Shown here: piece after piece, positions 8,715-18,131 of the stretch | How positions within the stretch are numbered: position 1 is the stretch's first letter | Layout of the letters: each line of letters starts with the position of its first letter | Assembly: GCF_015352445.1 (NCBI RefSeq) | Contig: NZ_JADKPO010000012.1 | Coordinates: 62,001 to 126,000, forward strand | DNA length: 64,000 bases | Origin: Nocardioides agariphilus | Lineage (GTDB): Bacteria; Actinomycetota; Actinomycetes; Propionibacteriales; Nocardioidaceae | Direction of reading: 5' to 3' | The notes under the pieces: model-generated | Database searches by the model: none | The model's input: the letters and a program-made list of their open reading frames with translations, nothing else | What the model was told of the DNA's origin: nothing | Position numbers and translations under genes: made by a program

Positions 8715-9938
8715 CTAGGACGTGAGGTTGTCGACGCAGCGGTCGAAGGCGTCGTTGTTGTTGAGCGGGTTGTCGACCAGACCCTGGAGCGTGCACTGAA
8801 CGACCGCGTCGGCCAGCGACAGGATCGGGGTCAACAACGTGGTCGGCAGGTCGGTCGGCAGGATCGTGGGGAGCACGGTCGGCAGGATCGTGGGCAGCGC
8901 CGAGGTCGTCTCCTGTGTCGGGAGCTGCGTCGGGTCCTCGGTGGGGTCGGGCGCGCCCGTGGGTCCGGCGCCGGTCGGCCCGTCGGTCGGGCCTGAGGTC
9001 GGCCCGGACGACGGACCGCCGGAGGGCCGCGGACCCTTGGTCGGGTTCGCGCCACCGCCACCGCCGCCCCCACCGGAGCCCGGGCCACCGACAGGTGGTT
9101 GCCAGCCGCCGGCGTCGTTGGGCACCTCGGTGTAGACGCCCGAGACGTACGCCGCGTAGAAGGCCAGCACCAGGTCGACGTACTCCTGGCTGTGGTTGTA
9201 GCGGTAGACCGACGACCGCCGACCGGCATCGGTGGCCAGGTCGTCGTCGCCGGAGCAGAGGTAGACCGCGGTGGCCAGGGCCGCGTCGTCGACGTCTTGC
9301 GGGTCGCGCTGGGAGTCGCCGTCGGCGTCGACGCCGACCACTGACCAGGTCGACGGGATGAACTGCATCGGGCCGACCGCGCGGTCGAAGGCGGTGTCGC
9401 CGTCGAGCAGGCCGTCATCGGTGTCGGCCACCACCGACGTGCCGTTGCTCCCGTCGAGGGGGAGGCCGTAGATCGCCGGCGTCGCGACGCCCGAGTCGTC
9501 GAGCAGGCTGCCGTTGATGCGTCCGTGGTCGGACTCGACCCGGCCGATCGCGGCGACCAGCTGCCAGGGCAGGTGGCAGGAGGTGTCGGCGGCGTTGATG
9601 ACGGTCTCGGCACGCTGGTAGGCGATCAGGGCAGCGCTCGGGATCCCGTTGACGGCCGCGCTGCTGAGGGCATCGTCGGGGTCTCCGGTCACGCCGGGTG
9701 CGAGCTGAGCACGGGTGGACACGCTGGCCGGTGCCTCGATGGCCTGGGCGGGCACGGTGCTGCCGTCGGGCAGGGTGCCGTCGGCTGCCGCGTTGCCGGC
9801 CGAGCCGGCGCCGGCGACGGCGATGCTCGCGGCGGTGGAGAGCACGGCCAGGGGGACCAGGGTGGCGACCTTCTGGAGGCGGCTGAGCCGAGCCGGCAGC
9901 TGTGCTGGCCGCTGGCCAGGGGTCGTGGCGGTGCCCAT
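8715..9938 (-). CDS. Secreted lytic murein transglycosylase with Pro/Gly/Thr-rich tail
   Basis: Cell-wall enzyme cleaving the MurNAc-GlcNAc bond; 407 aa. The hydrophobic N-terminal segment [19 protein letters not shown] is a signal peptide or anchor. The lysozyme-like domain runs from [20 protein letters not shown], with the catalytic Glu in GRVESDHG, through [16 protein letters not shown] to [15 protein letters not shown] (MltB-like). After about residue 300 it is low-complexity (GGGGGG, then PTxGP and LPTxLPT repeats) with a final Cys-containing segment, probably a wall spacer. The start with GGAGGAGGG upstream is preferred over an ATG 26 codons earlier. Confidence 0.88.
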   Translation of the reverse strand: MGTATTPGQRPAQLPARLSRLQKVATLVPLAVLSTAASIAVAGAGSAGNAAADGTLPDGSTVPAQAIEAPASVSTRAQLAPGVTGDPDDALSSAAVNGIPSAALIAYQRAETVINAADTSCHLPWQLVAAIGRVESDHGRINGSLLDDSGVATPAIYGLPLDGSNGTSVVADTDDGLLDGDTAFDRAVGPMQFIPSTWSVVGVDADGDSQRDPQDVDDAALATAVYLCSGDDDLATDAGRRSSVYRYNHSQEYVDLVLAFYAAYVSGVYTEVPNDAGGWQPPVGGPGSGGGGGGGGANPTKGPRPSGGPSSGPTSGPTDGPTGAGPTGAPDPTEDPTQLPTQETTSALPTILPTVLPTILPTDLPTTLLTPILSLADAVVQCTLQGLVDNPLNNNDAFDRCVDNLTS

Positions 9939-10102
9939 CTCGTCCCTCCTCCTGTCTTCCACCCGGAGTGCTTCCCTCACCCCGTGGCACCCTCCCCAAC
10001 GAGGGAAGTTGCCCACGGGTTACGTGCTCGAACACGATAAGACGGATTCAGCCGTCGCGAGGCCGATGTGAACTCCTCAGGAACGTTGGGGACAATGAGC
10101 CG

Positions 10103-11419
10103 GTGACCGACCGGACGACCCGCTCCGAGGCCCTGTTCGAGCGGGCCCGCGCGGTCACCCCCGGGGGCGTCAACTCCCCGGTCCGGGCCTTCAACGCGGT
10201 CGGCGGCACGCCCCGGTTCATCGCCTCCGGGCAGGGCGCGTGGCTCACCGACGTCGACGGCAACCGCTACGTCGACCTCGTCTGCTCCTGGGGCGCACTG
10301 CTGCTCGGGCACGCCCACCCCGAGGTGCAGGCCGCCATCGCGGCAGCCGTCTCCCGGGGCACGTCCTACGGCACCCCGACCGAGCCCGAGGTCGAGCTCG
10401 CCGAGGAGATCGTCCGTCGTACTCCGGTCGACAAGGTCCGCTTCGTCTCATCCGGCACCGAGGCCACCATGTCGGCCATCCGGCTGGCCCGCGGCTTCAC
10501 CGGCCGCGACGTCGTGGTGAAGTTCGCCGGCTGCTACCACGGGCACGTCGACTCCCTGCTCGCCGCGGCGGGCTCCGGGCTGGCCACCTTTGCCCTCCCC
10601 GGCACTCCCGGCGTACCCGCCTCCTCGACCGCCCTGACCCTGGTGCTGCCCTACAACGACCGCGAGGAGGTCGCCGCGGCCTTCGCCGAGCACGGCGACC
10701 GCATCGCGTGCGTCATCACCGAGGCGGCACCCGGCAACATGGGCGTGGTCTCGCCGCTGCCCGGCTTCAACGCCTACCTCGCCGAGACCTGCACCGCCCA
10801 CGGCGCGCTGTTCATCAGCGACGAGGTGATGACCGGCTTCCGCGCCAGCAGGCTCGGCCAGTGGGGCCTCGACGGCGCCAGCGAGGGTTGGAAGCCCGAC
10901 CTGATGACCTTCGGCAAGGTGATGGGTGGCGGCCTGCCGGCCGCGGCGTTCGGCGGGCGCGCCGACGTGATGGCCCACCTCGCCCCCGAGGGTCCCGTCT
11001 ACCAAGCCGGCACGCTCTCCGGCAACCCGGTCGCCACCACCGCCGGGCTCGCCACGCTCAAGCTGGCCACCGACGAGGTCTACGACCGGATCTCGCTGGT
11101 CGCCGAGACCATCCGTACGGCCGCCGGCAAGGCCCTGACCGAGGCCGGCGTCCCCCACGTCGTGCAGTCCGCCGGCACGATGTTCTCCGTCTTCTTCACC
11201 GACGAGCAGGTCCTCGACTTCGCGGCGGCGAGCAGCCAGGACACGGCCGCGTTCGCCGCGTTCTTCCACGCGATGCTCGACCGGGGCGTCCACCTGCCGC
11301 CGTCGGCGTACGAAGCCTGGTTCGTCTCCAGCGCCCATGACGACCGTGCGGTCCAGGCCGTGCTCGACGCGCTCCCGGCCGCCGCCGCGGCGGCCGCCGC
11401 GACCCGGAAGGCAGGCTGA
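10103..11419 (+). CDS. hemL: Glutamate-1-semialdehyde 2,1-aminomutase HemL
   Basis: PLP enzyme converting glutamate-1-semialdehyde to 5-aminolevulinate, the step between HemA and HemB; 438 aa. It opens [20 protein letters not shown]. Further motifs are [10 protein letters not shown], the cofactor Asp in [12 protein letters not shown], the Schiff-base Lys in [18 protein letters not shown] and [11 protein letters not shown]. The GTG start has GACAAT six nt upstream (10091-10096), fitting a leaderless transcript. It is promoter-proximal to a histidine phosphatase and the cytochrome c maturation genes, so haem supply and cytochrome c assembly appear co-transcribed. Confidence 0.95.
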   Translation: MTDRTTRSEALFERARAVTPGGVNSPVRAFNAVGGTPRFIASGQGAWLTDVDGNRYVDLVCSWGALLLGHAHPEVQAAIAAAVSRGTSYGTPTEPEVELAEEIVRRTPVDKVRFVSSGTEATMSAIRLARGFTGRDVVVKFAGCYHGHVDSLLAAAGSGLATFALPGTPGVPASSTALTLVLPYNDREEVAAAFAEHGDRIACVITEAAPGNMGVVSPLPGFNAYLAETCTAHGALFISDEVMTGFRASRLGQWGLDGASEGWKPDLMTFGKVMGGGLPAAAFGGRADVMAHLAPEGPVYQAGTLSGNPVATTAGLATLKLATDEVYDRISLVAETIRTAAGKALTEAGVPHVVQSAGTMFSVFFTDEQVLDFAAASSQDTAAFAAFFHAMLDRGVHLPPSAYEAWFVSSAHDDRAVQAVLDALPAAAAAAAATRKAG

Positions 11420-11424
11420 GCCCC

Positions 11425-12105
11425 TTGGTCGAGACGATCGTCCACCTGTTGCGCCATGGCGAGGTGCACAACCCCGAGGGCGTGCTCTACGGGCGCCGCC
11501 CGGGCTACCACCTCTCCGAGCTCGGGCGCGCGATGGCCGAGCGCGTCGCGCAGACCTTGCAGGACCGCGACGTCGTGCACCTGGTCTCCTCGCCGCTCGA
11601 GCGCGCGCAGGAGACCGCCGAGCCGTTGGCGGGGCTGACCGGACTCAGCGTCCAGACCGACCCCCGGCTGATCGAGTCGACCAACGTCTTCGAGGGCAAG
11701 TCCTTCGGCGGTGGGGCCGCTGCCATCCTCGGCGACCCGACCATGTGGGTGCACCTGCTCAACCCGCTGAGGCCGTCGTGGGGCGAGCCCTACGCCGAGG
11801 TGGCCGCCCGCATGCAGGAGGCCGTCCTCGACGCCCGCGTGGCAGCTCATGGGCACGAAGCGGTCCTGGTCTCCCACCAGCTGCCGATCTGGGTGACGCG
11901 GCTGTCGGCGGAGCGCAGGCCGTTCCTCCACGACCCGCGCAAGCGCCAGTGCACGCTGTGCTCGCTGACCTCCCTCCACTTCGACGAGCGCGGGCTGGTC
12001 CGCGTGTCCTACTCCGAGCCGGCCGGTGACCTGATCCCCGTGGGCGACAAGCACGCCACGTTCAGTGCCGGTGGTGCTCCCGAGGAGCTCCGGCCCGGAC
12101 GATGA
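11425..12105 (+). CDS. Histidine phosphatase family protein (phosphoglycerate mutase-like)
   Basis: 226-aa branched histidine phosphatase. The phosphorylated His is in HLLRHGEVHNPEG, Arg/His partners are in VSSPLERAQETAEPL, and the second catalytic His is in VLVSHQLPIWV. It starts at TTG, five nt after the hemL stop, and its ATGA stop overlaps tlpA. A mutase-like gene at this position between hemL and the cytochrome c genes is common in actinobacteria, but its substrate is not known; glycolytic phosphoglycerate mutase activity is not implied. Confidence 0.88.
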   Translation: MVETIVHLLRHGEVHNPEGVLYGRRPGYHLSELGRAMAERVAQTLQDRDVVHLVSSPLERAQETAEPLAGLTGLSVQTDPRLIESTNVFEGKSFGGGAAAILGDPTMWVHLLNPLRPSWGEPYAEVAARMQEAVLDARVAAHGHEAVLVSHQLPIWVTRLSAERRPFLHDPRKRQCTLCSLTSLHFDERGLVRVSYSEPAGDLIPVGDKHATFSAGGAPEELRPGR

Positions 12106-12707
12106 GCTGGCGACGACGACTGCTCGCGGTGGCTGCCTGTCTGCCCGTCCTGATGGGCGTCACCGCCTGCGACGGGCTCAACGGTCTCCAGGGCACCGGC
12201 GACAAGGGCTACATCACTACCGATGGCGTCGTCAGGACCGTCGATGCCGCCGAGCGCGGCGATGCGATCAGCTACCAGGGCGAGGACCTCGATGGCAGCC
12301 CGCTGGCCATCGAGGACTACCGCGGCACGCCGGTCGTCGTCTCGGTGTGGGGCTCGTGGTGCACGCCCTGCCGCAAGGAGGCTCCGTGGGTGGCCGGCGC
12401 CGCCGAGGCGCTGGGTGACGGCGTCCAGTTCGTCGGCATCAACCTGCGCGACTCGAGCACCGCCCAGGCCTCTGCGTTCGCGCGCGGGGCCGGCTTGGAC
12501 TTCCCCTCGCTCTACGAACCCGACGGCGAGGCACTGCTCGCCTTCCCCGGAGTACTCGGACTGCGATCGATCCCGTCGTTCGTCGTGCTCGACCGCGAGG
12601 GCCGGGTGGCGGCCAGCATCGTCGGCCAGCTGCCCTCCCAGCAGACCCTGGTCGACCTCGCCCAGGGCGTGGTCGACGAGGCCGCGAACGGAGCCGGCGA
12701 TGGCTGA
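12102..12707 (+). CDS. TlpA/ResA-family thiol:disulfide oxidoreductase, lipoprotein
   Basis: Extracytoplasmic thioredoxin-like protein, expected to reduce apocytochrome c haem-binding cysteines in system II maturation; 201 aa. The lipobox GVTAC puts the lipidated Cys at residue 23. The redox centre is WCTPC (Cys87, Cys90) within VVSVWGSWCTPCRKEAP, and the cis-Pro lies in LRSIPSFVVLDREG. The ATG overlaps the previous stop (ATGA), and the end overlaps ccdA by 8 nt, so the cluster is tightly coupled. Confidence 0.93.
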   Translation: MSWRRRLLAVAACLPVLMGVTACDGLNGLQGTGDKGYITTDGVVRTVDAAERGDAISYQGEDLDGSPLAIEDYRGTPVVVSVWGSWCTPCRKEAPWVAGAAEALGDGVQFVGINLRDSSTAQASAFARGAGLDFPSLYEPDGEALLAFPGVLGLRSIPSFVVLDREGRVAASIVGQLPSQQTLVDLAQGVVDEAANGAGDG

Positions 12708-13452
12708 GTGGTTCCAGGAGCAGGCGCTGGCCGGGTCGCTGCTGCTGGCCCTCCCCGTGGCCCTGGTCGCCGGCCTGGTCTCCTTCTTCTCGCCGTGCGT
12801 GATCCCGTTGCTGCCCGGCTACCTGTCCTACGCGACGGGGTTGTCGGGTGCCGACCTCGGTGCCGAGCGCCGCGGCCGGATGCTCGCCGGATCGCTGCTG
12901 TTCGTCCTCGGCTTCGCCGTCATCTTCGTGATCCTCGGTGCTGCGACCGGTGCCCTCGGCGCCTGGCTGGTGCGCTGGAACGACGAGCTGGCCTTCGGCC
13001 TCGGCGTCCTGACGATCCTGCTGGGCCTGGCCTTCGCCGGCTGGCTGCCGTACTTCTCCCAGCGCGAGTGGCGCATCCACAAGATCCCCGCTGTCGGGCT
13101 GGCCGCAGCCCCGGTGATCGGCTTCCTGTTCGGGCTGGGCTGGCTGCCCTGCACAGGTCCCACGCTCGCTGCCATCACGGCGCTGTCGATGAACGAGGCG
13201 ACCGCCGCCCGTGGCGCCGTGCTCTCCGGCGTCTACGCCCTCGGGCTGGGCATCCCGTTCGTCGTCGCGGCCCTGATGTACCGCCGCGCCCTGCGCGCCT
13301 TCGGCTGGGTACGCCGTCACCAGCTGTGGGTGATGCGAGCCGGCGGGCTGATGCTCATCGCCGTCGGCCTCCTGCTGGTGACCGGCTACTGGACCTCGCT
13401 GGTGCAGTGGCTGCAGATTCACCTGATCCTCGGCACGGAGACGCCCGTATGA
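12700..13452 (+). CDS. ccdA: Cytochrome c biogenesis protein CcdA (thiol-reductant carrier)
   Basis: Six-helix membrane protein that passes reducing equivalents from cytoplasmic thioredoxin to the extracytoplasmic TlpA/ResA partner; 250 aa. The conserved Cys residues lie in FFSPCVIPLLPGYLSY (helix 1) and FGLGWLPCTGPTLAAI (helix 4), as expected for the family. The start is the ATG overlapping the tlpA 3' end. The gap to resB is only 22 nt. Confidence 0.94.
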   Translation: MAEWFQEQALAGSLLLALPVALVAGLVSFFSPCVIPLLPGYLSYATGLSGADLGAERRGRMLAGSLLFVLGFAVIFVILGAATGALGAWLVRWNDELAFGLGVLTILLGLAFAGWLPYFSQREWRIHKIPAVGLAAAPVIGFLFGLGWLPCTGPTLAAITALSMNEATAARGAVLSGVYALGLGIPFVVAALMYRRALRAFGWVRRHQLWVMRAGGLMLIAVGLLLVTGYWTSLVQWLQIHLILGTETPV

Positions 13453-13474
13453 GCACAGCCCAGGTGATGAACCA

Positions 13475-15118
13475 GTGACCGCCACCCTGCCCGAGGCCCA
13501 CGCCGACGCACCCGAGCCGCCCGACCGGCGCACGGGCGAGCTGACCGCCCGTGAGCTCGGCCGCTGGGGCTGGCGGCAGCTCACCTCGATGCGCACGGCG
13601 CTGGTGCTGCTCCTGCTGCTGGCGCTGGCCGCCATCCCGGGCTCGGTGATCCCGCAGGAGGGCGTGGACTCGCTCAAGACCTCGCGGTGGCAGGCCCAGC
13701 ATCCCGACCTGACGCCGATCTACGACCGCCTCGGCCTGTTCTCGGTCTATGACTCCGCCTGGTTCGCGGCCATCTACATGCTGCTGATGATCTCGCTGGT
13801 CGGCTGCATCATCCCGCGGCTGCTCGTCTACTGGCGCGCGCTGCGCGCCCAGCCACCAGCGGCGCCTCGGCACCTGTCGCGACTGCCCGTCCACGTCTAC
13901 TACAAGACCGACGAGGCGCCGGGCGAGGTGCTCGCCCGCGCGGCGGCCGTGCTGAAGGAGCGCGGCTACCGCCTACGGGTCTCGACCGGCTCGACCGCCG
14001 GAGAGTCGTGGGTCGCCGCCGAGCGGGGCTACCTGCGCGAGGCCGGCAACCTGCTGTTCCACCTCGCCGTGGTCGTCGTACTGATGGGGTTCGCGACCGG
14101 CGGCCTGTTCGGCTACAAGGGCGGCGTCATCGTGCCGGTGGGCACGGGGTTCACCAACAACCCGACCCAGTACGACGACCTCGACCCGGGATCGCTGTTC
14201 GACGCCGACGCCATGGAGCCGTTCAGGTTCACCCTCGACCGCTTCGACATCGACTGGATCGACTCGGGGCCGCGTCAGGGCATGGCGCGCGGCTTCAACG
14301 CCCACCTGACCTACTACGAGGACCTCGACGCACCGGCCAAGACCTACGACCTCAGGGTCAACCATCCGCTGAGCATCGGTGGCACCCAGGTCTTCCTGAT
14401 CGGCCACGGCTACGCACCGGTCATCACGGTCCGCGACGGCAACGGCGACCTCGTCTACGGCGGGCCGACGCCGTTCCTGCCCGAGGACGCGGGCTTCCGC
14501 TCCTTCGGCGTGGTCAAGGTTCCTGACGCCCGGCCCCAGCCGATCGGGCTCGAGGGGCTGTTCTTCCCGACCTACCTCGAGGTCAACGGCGACCCGGTCA
14601 ACGTGATGGGCGAGGCCAAGAACCCCACCATCTCGATGCTCGCCTACACCGGCGACCTCGGCATGGACGACGGTGACGGCCAGTCGATCTACGAGCTCGA
14701 CAAGTCCAAGCTGACCCAGCTGAAGAAGGCCGACGGCTCGATGTTCCGCGTCGACCTCCAGCCCGGCATGACCGTCGACCTGCCCAACGGCGCCGGCACC
14801 GTCACCTTCGAGGGCGTCACGGAGTGGACCCGCTTGCAGATCAGCCGCACTCCTGGCATGCACGTCACCTTGGGCGGTGTCGTGCTCGCCCTGATCGGGC
14901 TGCTCCTGTCCCTGTTCATCCGGCCGCGACGTGTGTGGGTGCGCGCGGACGTGTCCGAGGGCGGCGTCACCCACGTCGACGTCGGCGGCCTGGACCGGTC
15001 GACCGCGGGTGACGTCGAGGCCGAGGTGTCGCAGGTCGTGGCCGGTCTGCGACAGTTCGACGAGCAGGCCCACGGACCAGCACAGCCCGGCCTAGCACCG
15101 GAGAAGGAGAACTCGTGA
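13475..15118 (+). CDS. resB: Cytochrome c biogenesis protein ResB
   Basis: Component of the system II cytochrome c synthetase (ResB-ResC/CcsB-CcsA); 547 aa. Three N-terminal membrane segments (around residues 40-60, 95-115 and 190-212) are followed by a large extracytoplasmic domain, and a last helix (VVLALIGLLLSLFI) lies near residue 475. Motifs typical of ResB are IPGSVIPQEGV, GNLLFHLAVVVVLMG and HPLSIGGTQVFLIGHGY. The GTG start is used. The GTGA overlap with the next gene couples it to its partner. Confidence 0.94.
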   Translation: MTATLPEAHADAPEPPDRRTGELTARELGRWGWRQLTSMRTALVLLLLLALAAIPGSVIPQEGVDSLKTSRWQAQHPDLTPIYDRLGLFSVYDSAWFAAIYMLLMISLVGCIIPRLLVYWRALRAQPPAAPRHLSRLPVHVYYKTDEAPGEVLARAAAVLKERGYRLRVSTGSTAGESWVAAERGYLREAGNLLFHLAVVVVLMGFATGGLFGYKGGVIVPVGTGFTNNPTQYDDLDPGSLFDADAMEPFRFTLDRFDIDWIDSGPRQGMARGFNAHLTYYEDLDAPAKTYDLRVNHPLSIGGTQVFLIGHGYAPVITVRDGNGDLVYGGPTPFLPEDAGFRSFGVVKVPDARPQPIGLEGLFFPTYLEVNGDPVNVMGEAKNPTISMLAYTGDLGMDDGDGQSIYELDKSKLTQLKKADGSMFRVDLQPGMTVDLPNGAGTVTFEGVTEWTRLQISRTPGMHVTLGGVVLALIGLLLSLFIRPRRVWVRADVSEGGVTHVDVGGLDRSTAGDVEAEVSQVVAGLRQFDEQAHGPAQPGLAPEKENS

Positions 15119-16125
15119 CCAACCAGGCGTGGGAGACGCTCAGCAACCAGGCCGTCGCTGCCGCCGGCGTCGTCTACTTCCTGTCCCTGCTGTCCTACCT
15201 CGTGCAGTGGGCGTCGCTGCGACACGTACCCGGCTACGTCCCGGTGGAACGTACGACGTCCAGCCGGGTCGCTGTCGGAGCAGGTGCCCCGGCTGCCCCG
15301 CAGGAGCCACCGGCCGCCGAGGCTCCGTCGTACCGCGCGGAGATGACCGGACGACTCGGGCTCCTGCTGCTCGCGCTGGCGTGTGCTCTCCACCTCGTCT
15401 CCCTCGTCGGACGCGGCATGGCCGCCGATCCCAACCGGGTGCCGTGGGGCAACATGTACGAGTTCACGCTCGCCGGCACCTTCGTGGTCGCCGCGATGTT
15501 CCTGCTGACGCGGCGCCGGCTCGGGCTCGCCTGGGCGGCGCCCCTGGTCGTCGCGATCGTGCTGACCCTGCTGATGGTCGCGGTGATCTGGCTCTACGAC
15601 CCGGTCGCGCCGCTGACCGAGGCCCTGAACTCCTACTGGCTGGTGATCCACGTCGTCTCGGCGATCATCGCCACCGGCACCTTCACCCTCGGCGGTCTCT
15701 GCTCGGTGCTCTACCTGGTCAAGGAGCGCCGGCCCGACACGCGCGTCGGCTTCTTGTCCCGCGTGCCGCAGCCGCCGGCTCTGGACCGCGCCGCCTACCG
15801 CCTGCACGCCTTCGCGTTCCCGGTGTGGACCTTCGCGGTGCTGATCACCGGACCGATCTGGGCGCACCAGGCCTGGTCGTCCTACTGGAACTGGGACCCC
15901 AAGGAGGTGTGGGCGTTCATCACCTGGGTCGTCTACGCCGCCTACCTCCACGCGCGAGCGACAGCCGGCTGGCGGGGCCGCAACGCCGCCTACCTGGCGC
16001 TGCTCGGCGTGGCCACGTTGTGGTTCAACTTCATCGGCATCAACTACTTCTCCACCAACACCCAGCACGGCTACGCCTCGATCTCCCAGCCGGGTGTGAC
16101 CCCCTCAGGCAGACTGGCCAAGTGA
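15115..16125 (+). CDS. ccsB: Cytochrome c biogenesis protein CcsB/ResC (CcsA-type haem handling subunit)
   Basis: Haem-handling subunit of the system II synthetase; 336 aa with about eight membrane helices. The tryptophan-rich WWD signature region is SSYWNWDPKEVWAFITW. Histidines that could hold haem include those in SYWLVIHVVSA, TGPIWAHQAW and AAYLHARAT. Residues ~45-75 form a Pro/Ala-rich loop. It starts by GTGA overlap with resB and ends by GTGA overlap with the sulfatase. Confidence 0.94.
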   Translation: MTNQAWETLSNQAVAAAGVVYFLSLLSYLVQWASLRHVPGYVPVERTTSSRVAVGAGAPAAPQEPPAAEAPSYRAEMTGRLGLLLLALACALHLVSLVGRGMAADPNRVPWGNMYEFTLAGTFVVAAMFLLTRRRLGLAWAAPLVVAIVLTLLMVAVIWLYDPVAPLTEALNSYWLVIHVVSAIIATGTFTLGGLCSVLYLVKERRPDTRVGFLSRVPQPPALDRAAYRLHAFAFPVWTFAVLITGPIWAHQAWSSYWNWDPKEVWAFITWVVYAAYLHARATAGWRGRNAAYLALLGVATLWFNFIGINYFSTNTQHGYASISQPGVTPSGRLAK

Positions 16126-17798
16126 TCCGGGGGCTCGCCGCAACGCTCGCTGCGGCGGCTCTCCTGACCGCTTGCTCGGGATCACCTGGCGGGGGAGACC
16201 GCGCGGCGCGGGCCGCCTCGACGCGCACCCCGGCCGTGGTCGCCCTTGCCGACCTGCCGGCCAACGACGGGCCCAACATCCTGGTCGTCACGACCGACGA
16301 CATGCGCTGGGACGAGCTGCGCTTCACCCCCAACGTGCGCAAGTACGTCACCAGCCGGGGCCTGCGCTTCACCAACTCCTTCGCGCCCAACCCGCTGTGC
16401 TGCCCCTCGAGGGCGTCCTTCCTCACGGGGAAGTACTCCCACAACCACGGCGTCTACACCCATGAGGCGCCTTACGGGTTCGGGGCCTTCGACGACCACC
16501 TCACCGTCGGCACGGCGCTCAACGAGGCCGGCTACCAGACAGCCCTGGTCGGCAAGTACCTCAACGGCTACGGCAAGCAGCTCTCGAAGGTCACCGGCGG
16601 CCCCTCGGCGACCTACGTCCCCGACGGCTGGACCGACTGGATGGTCAGCATCGAGAAGCGCTGGCCGGCCGGCTCGCCCTACCGCGGCGGCACCTACAAC
16701 TACAACGCGTTCACCCAGAACGTGAACGGGAAGGTCACCGGCAACCGGGGCACCTACTCCTCGGTCGTCGTCGGCGACGAGGTCAGCGGCTTGGTGCGGA
16801 AGTACGACGGCGCGGGCCGGCCGTGGTTCATCTGGGCCACACCCGTGGCACCGCACTTCGGCGGGCCGGCCGAGAGCGACGACCCCCCGTCGTACCGGAC
16901 CTCACGCGGCACCAAGTCCCTGTTCAAGACTCCCGCCCGACCGCGCTGGGTCAAGGGCCGGTTCGACGACGTGATCACGCGATCCCTCGGGGTTCGCCCG
17001 GGCCGGCGGCCCAGCGAGCGCAACATCAGCGACAAGCCGGAGTTCTTCAGGGAGCTGCCCGATCTCGAGCGGCCCGAGCGACCACGACTGCTGGAGGTGC
17101 AGCGGCAGCGCGCCGAGGCGCTGTTCGCGTGGGACAGGCAGTTCGCCAAGATCGTCCGGACGCTGAAGCAGACCGGCCAGTTCCGCCACACCGTCATCGT
17201 GTTCACCTCCGACAACGGCTACTTCATGGGCGAGCACCGCCAGCGCTTGGGGAAGATCAAGCCCCACGAGGAGTCGCTACGGGTGCCCCTCGTGATGGCC
17301 GGACCCGGCATCCCGCACGGTGTGCGGCAGTCGCCGGCGACCACGATCGACGTGACGGCGACGATCCTCGAGCTCGGCTCCGCGACGTTGCCCGACGTCG
17401 ACGGCTCCTCGATGGTCCCGCTGTTCGCCGAGGACCGGCCGTGGCAGGTGCCGGTCGTCACCGAAGGTGCGCAGAAGCTGCCGCACCAGCTCGGCGGCTT
17501 CCCGGGCGCGCTGACCGAGATGGGGCTGCGCACCGGCCGATACGCCTACTTCCGCTACTCCACGGGCGAGAGCGAGCTCTACGACCTGGCCAAGGATCCG
17601 CTCGAGCTGCGCTCGGTGTACGACGACCCCGCCTACGCCGCCGTGCGCGACGACCTCGCCGCGTTGTGGCGGACCTACCGGACCTGCGCCGGTGACGCGG
17701 GCCGCACTCCGCTGCCCCCGGCCTACGAGGTCTCCGTCGCCCAGCTCAGAGCGATCCACGCCAACGCAGTCGCTGCCCGGAAGCGCTACTACGGGTGA
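16122..17798 (+). CDS. Sulfatase-family lipoprotein
   Basis: Alkaline-phosphatase-superfamily sulfatase, 558 aa, predicted to be exported and lipidated: lipobox LLTAC with Cys18. The metal Asp pair is in ILVVTTDDMRWDELR. The formylglycine signature is C93-C-P-S-R97 in LCCPSRASFLTGKYSHNHG, a Cys-type site needing a formylglycine-generating enzyme. The second metal site, FTSDNGYFMGEH, is intact. The substrate is unknown. The start overlaps the ccsB stop (GTGA). A sulfatase coupled to cytochrome c maturation genes is odd and may be only positional. Confidence 0.88.
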   Translation: MIRGLAATLAAAALLTACSGSPGGGDRAARAASTRTPAVVALADLPANDGPNILVVTTDDMRWDELRFTPNVRKYVTSRGLRFTNSFAPNPLCCPSRASFLTGKYSHNHGVYTHEAPYGFGAFDDHLTVGTALNEAGYQTALVGKYLNGYGKQLSKVTGGPSATYVPDGWTDWMVSIEKRWPAGSPYRGGTYNYNAFTQNVNGKVTGNRGTYSSVVVGDEVSGLVRKYDGAGRPWFIWATPVAPHFGGPAESDDPPSYRTSRGTKSLFKTPARPRWVKGRFDDVITRSLGVRPGRRPSERNISDKPEFFRELPDLERPERPRLLEVQRQRAEALFAWDRQFAKIVRTLKQTGQFRHTVIVFTSDNGYFMGEHRQRLGKIKPHEESLRVPLVMAGPGIPHGVRQSPATTIDVTATILELGSATLPDVDGSSMVPLFAEDRPWQVPVVTEGAQKLPHQLGGFPGALTEMGLRTGRYAYFRYSTGESELYDLAKDPLELRSVYDDPAYAAVRDDLAALWRTYRTCAGDAGRTPLPPAYEVSVAQLRAIHANAVAARKRYYG

Positions 17799-17809
17799 GG
17801 TGTGGCTCG

Positions 17810-17868
17810 GTGGTTCAGGTGCGAGCGGAGCGAGCCTCGAAACCGAGATCCGAGCCTCAACCGCCGAG
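17810..17868. repeat. Degenerate REP-like repeat between convergent genes
   Basis: Contains GCGAGCCTCGAAACCGAG and GAGCCTCAACCGCCGAG, a diverged relative of the window's GGTTTCGAG...CTCAACCAGCG repeat. On the minus strand its GGTTGAGG supplies the stop codon of the 76-aa membrane protein gene, and it sits 12 nt after the sulfatase stop. Confidence 0.6.
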
Positions 17869-18087
17869 CGCGTCGGGGTCGTCGGGGTGCTTGCGCCTGC
17901 GGTCGAGGTCGCGCAGGAAGTCGATGTCGTCGTCGGGGGCGACGGGACGCGCCGGGGGACGGTGGGAGCGGCCCTGGGGGCGCCCGGGCAGCCGACCCGC
18001 AGAGGGGCCGCCGGTCCGTTGGATGGTCCGCACGACCCAGTAGGTCGCGAGCGCGAAGAGGGCGACGAGGACCAGGACCTTGAACAC
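17857..18087 (-). CDS. Small membrane protein, unknown function
   Basis: 76 aa: one N-terminal membrane helix (LVLVALFALATYWVVRTI), then a Pro/Arg-rich linker and an acidic-basic tail (DDDIDFLRDLDRRRKH). I do not recognise a named domain. The GTG start is supported by TACTCT 6 nt upstream (complement of 18094-18099), the leaderless pattern seen across this window. Its last codons and stop lie in a repeat. Confidence 0.65.
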   Translation of the reverse strand: MFKVLVLVALFALATYWVVRTIQRTGGPSAGRLPGRPQGRSHRPPARPVAPDDDIDFLRDLDRRRKHPDDPDALGG

Positions 18088-18131
18088 GACTCAAGAGTAG
18101 GACCCGGGTGGTCGGCATCTACGCTGATCCC

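Noticed and set aside
9950-10030. Possible c-di-AMP (ydaO-type) riboswitch before the lytic transglycosylase
   Set aside because: Cell-wall hydrolase context fits, and there are short G-rich hairpins, but I could not match the conserved core of the riboswitch. Covariance-model search would decide.
18108-18131. Earlier GTG start for the DUF4229-like protein
   Set aside because: Would lie upstream of the TACGCT box that sits six nt before the GTG at 18132.
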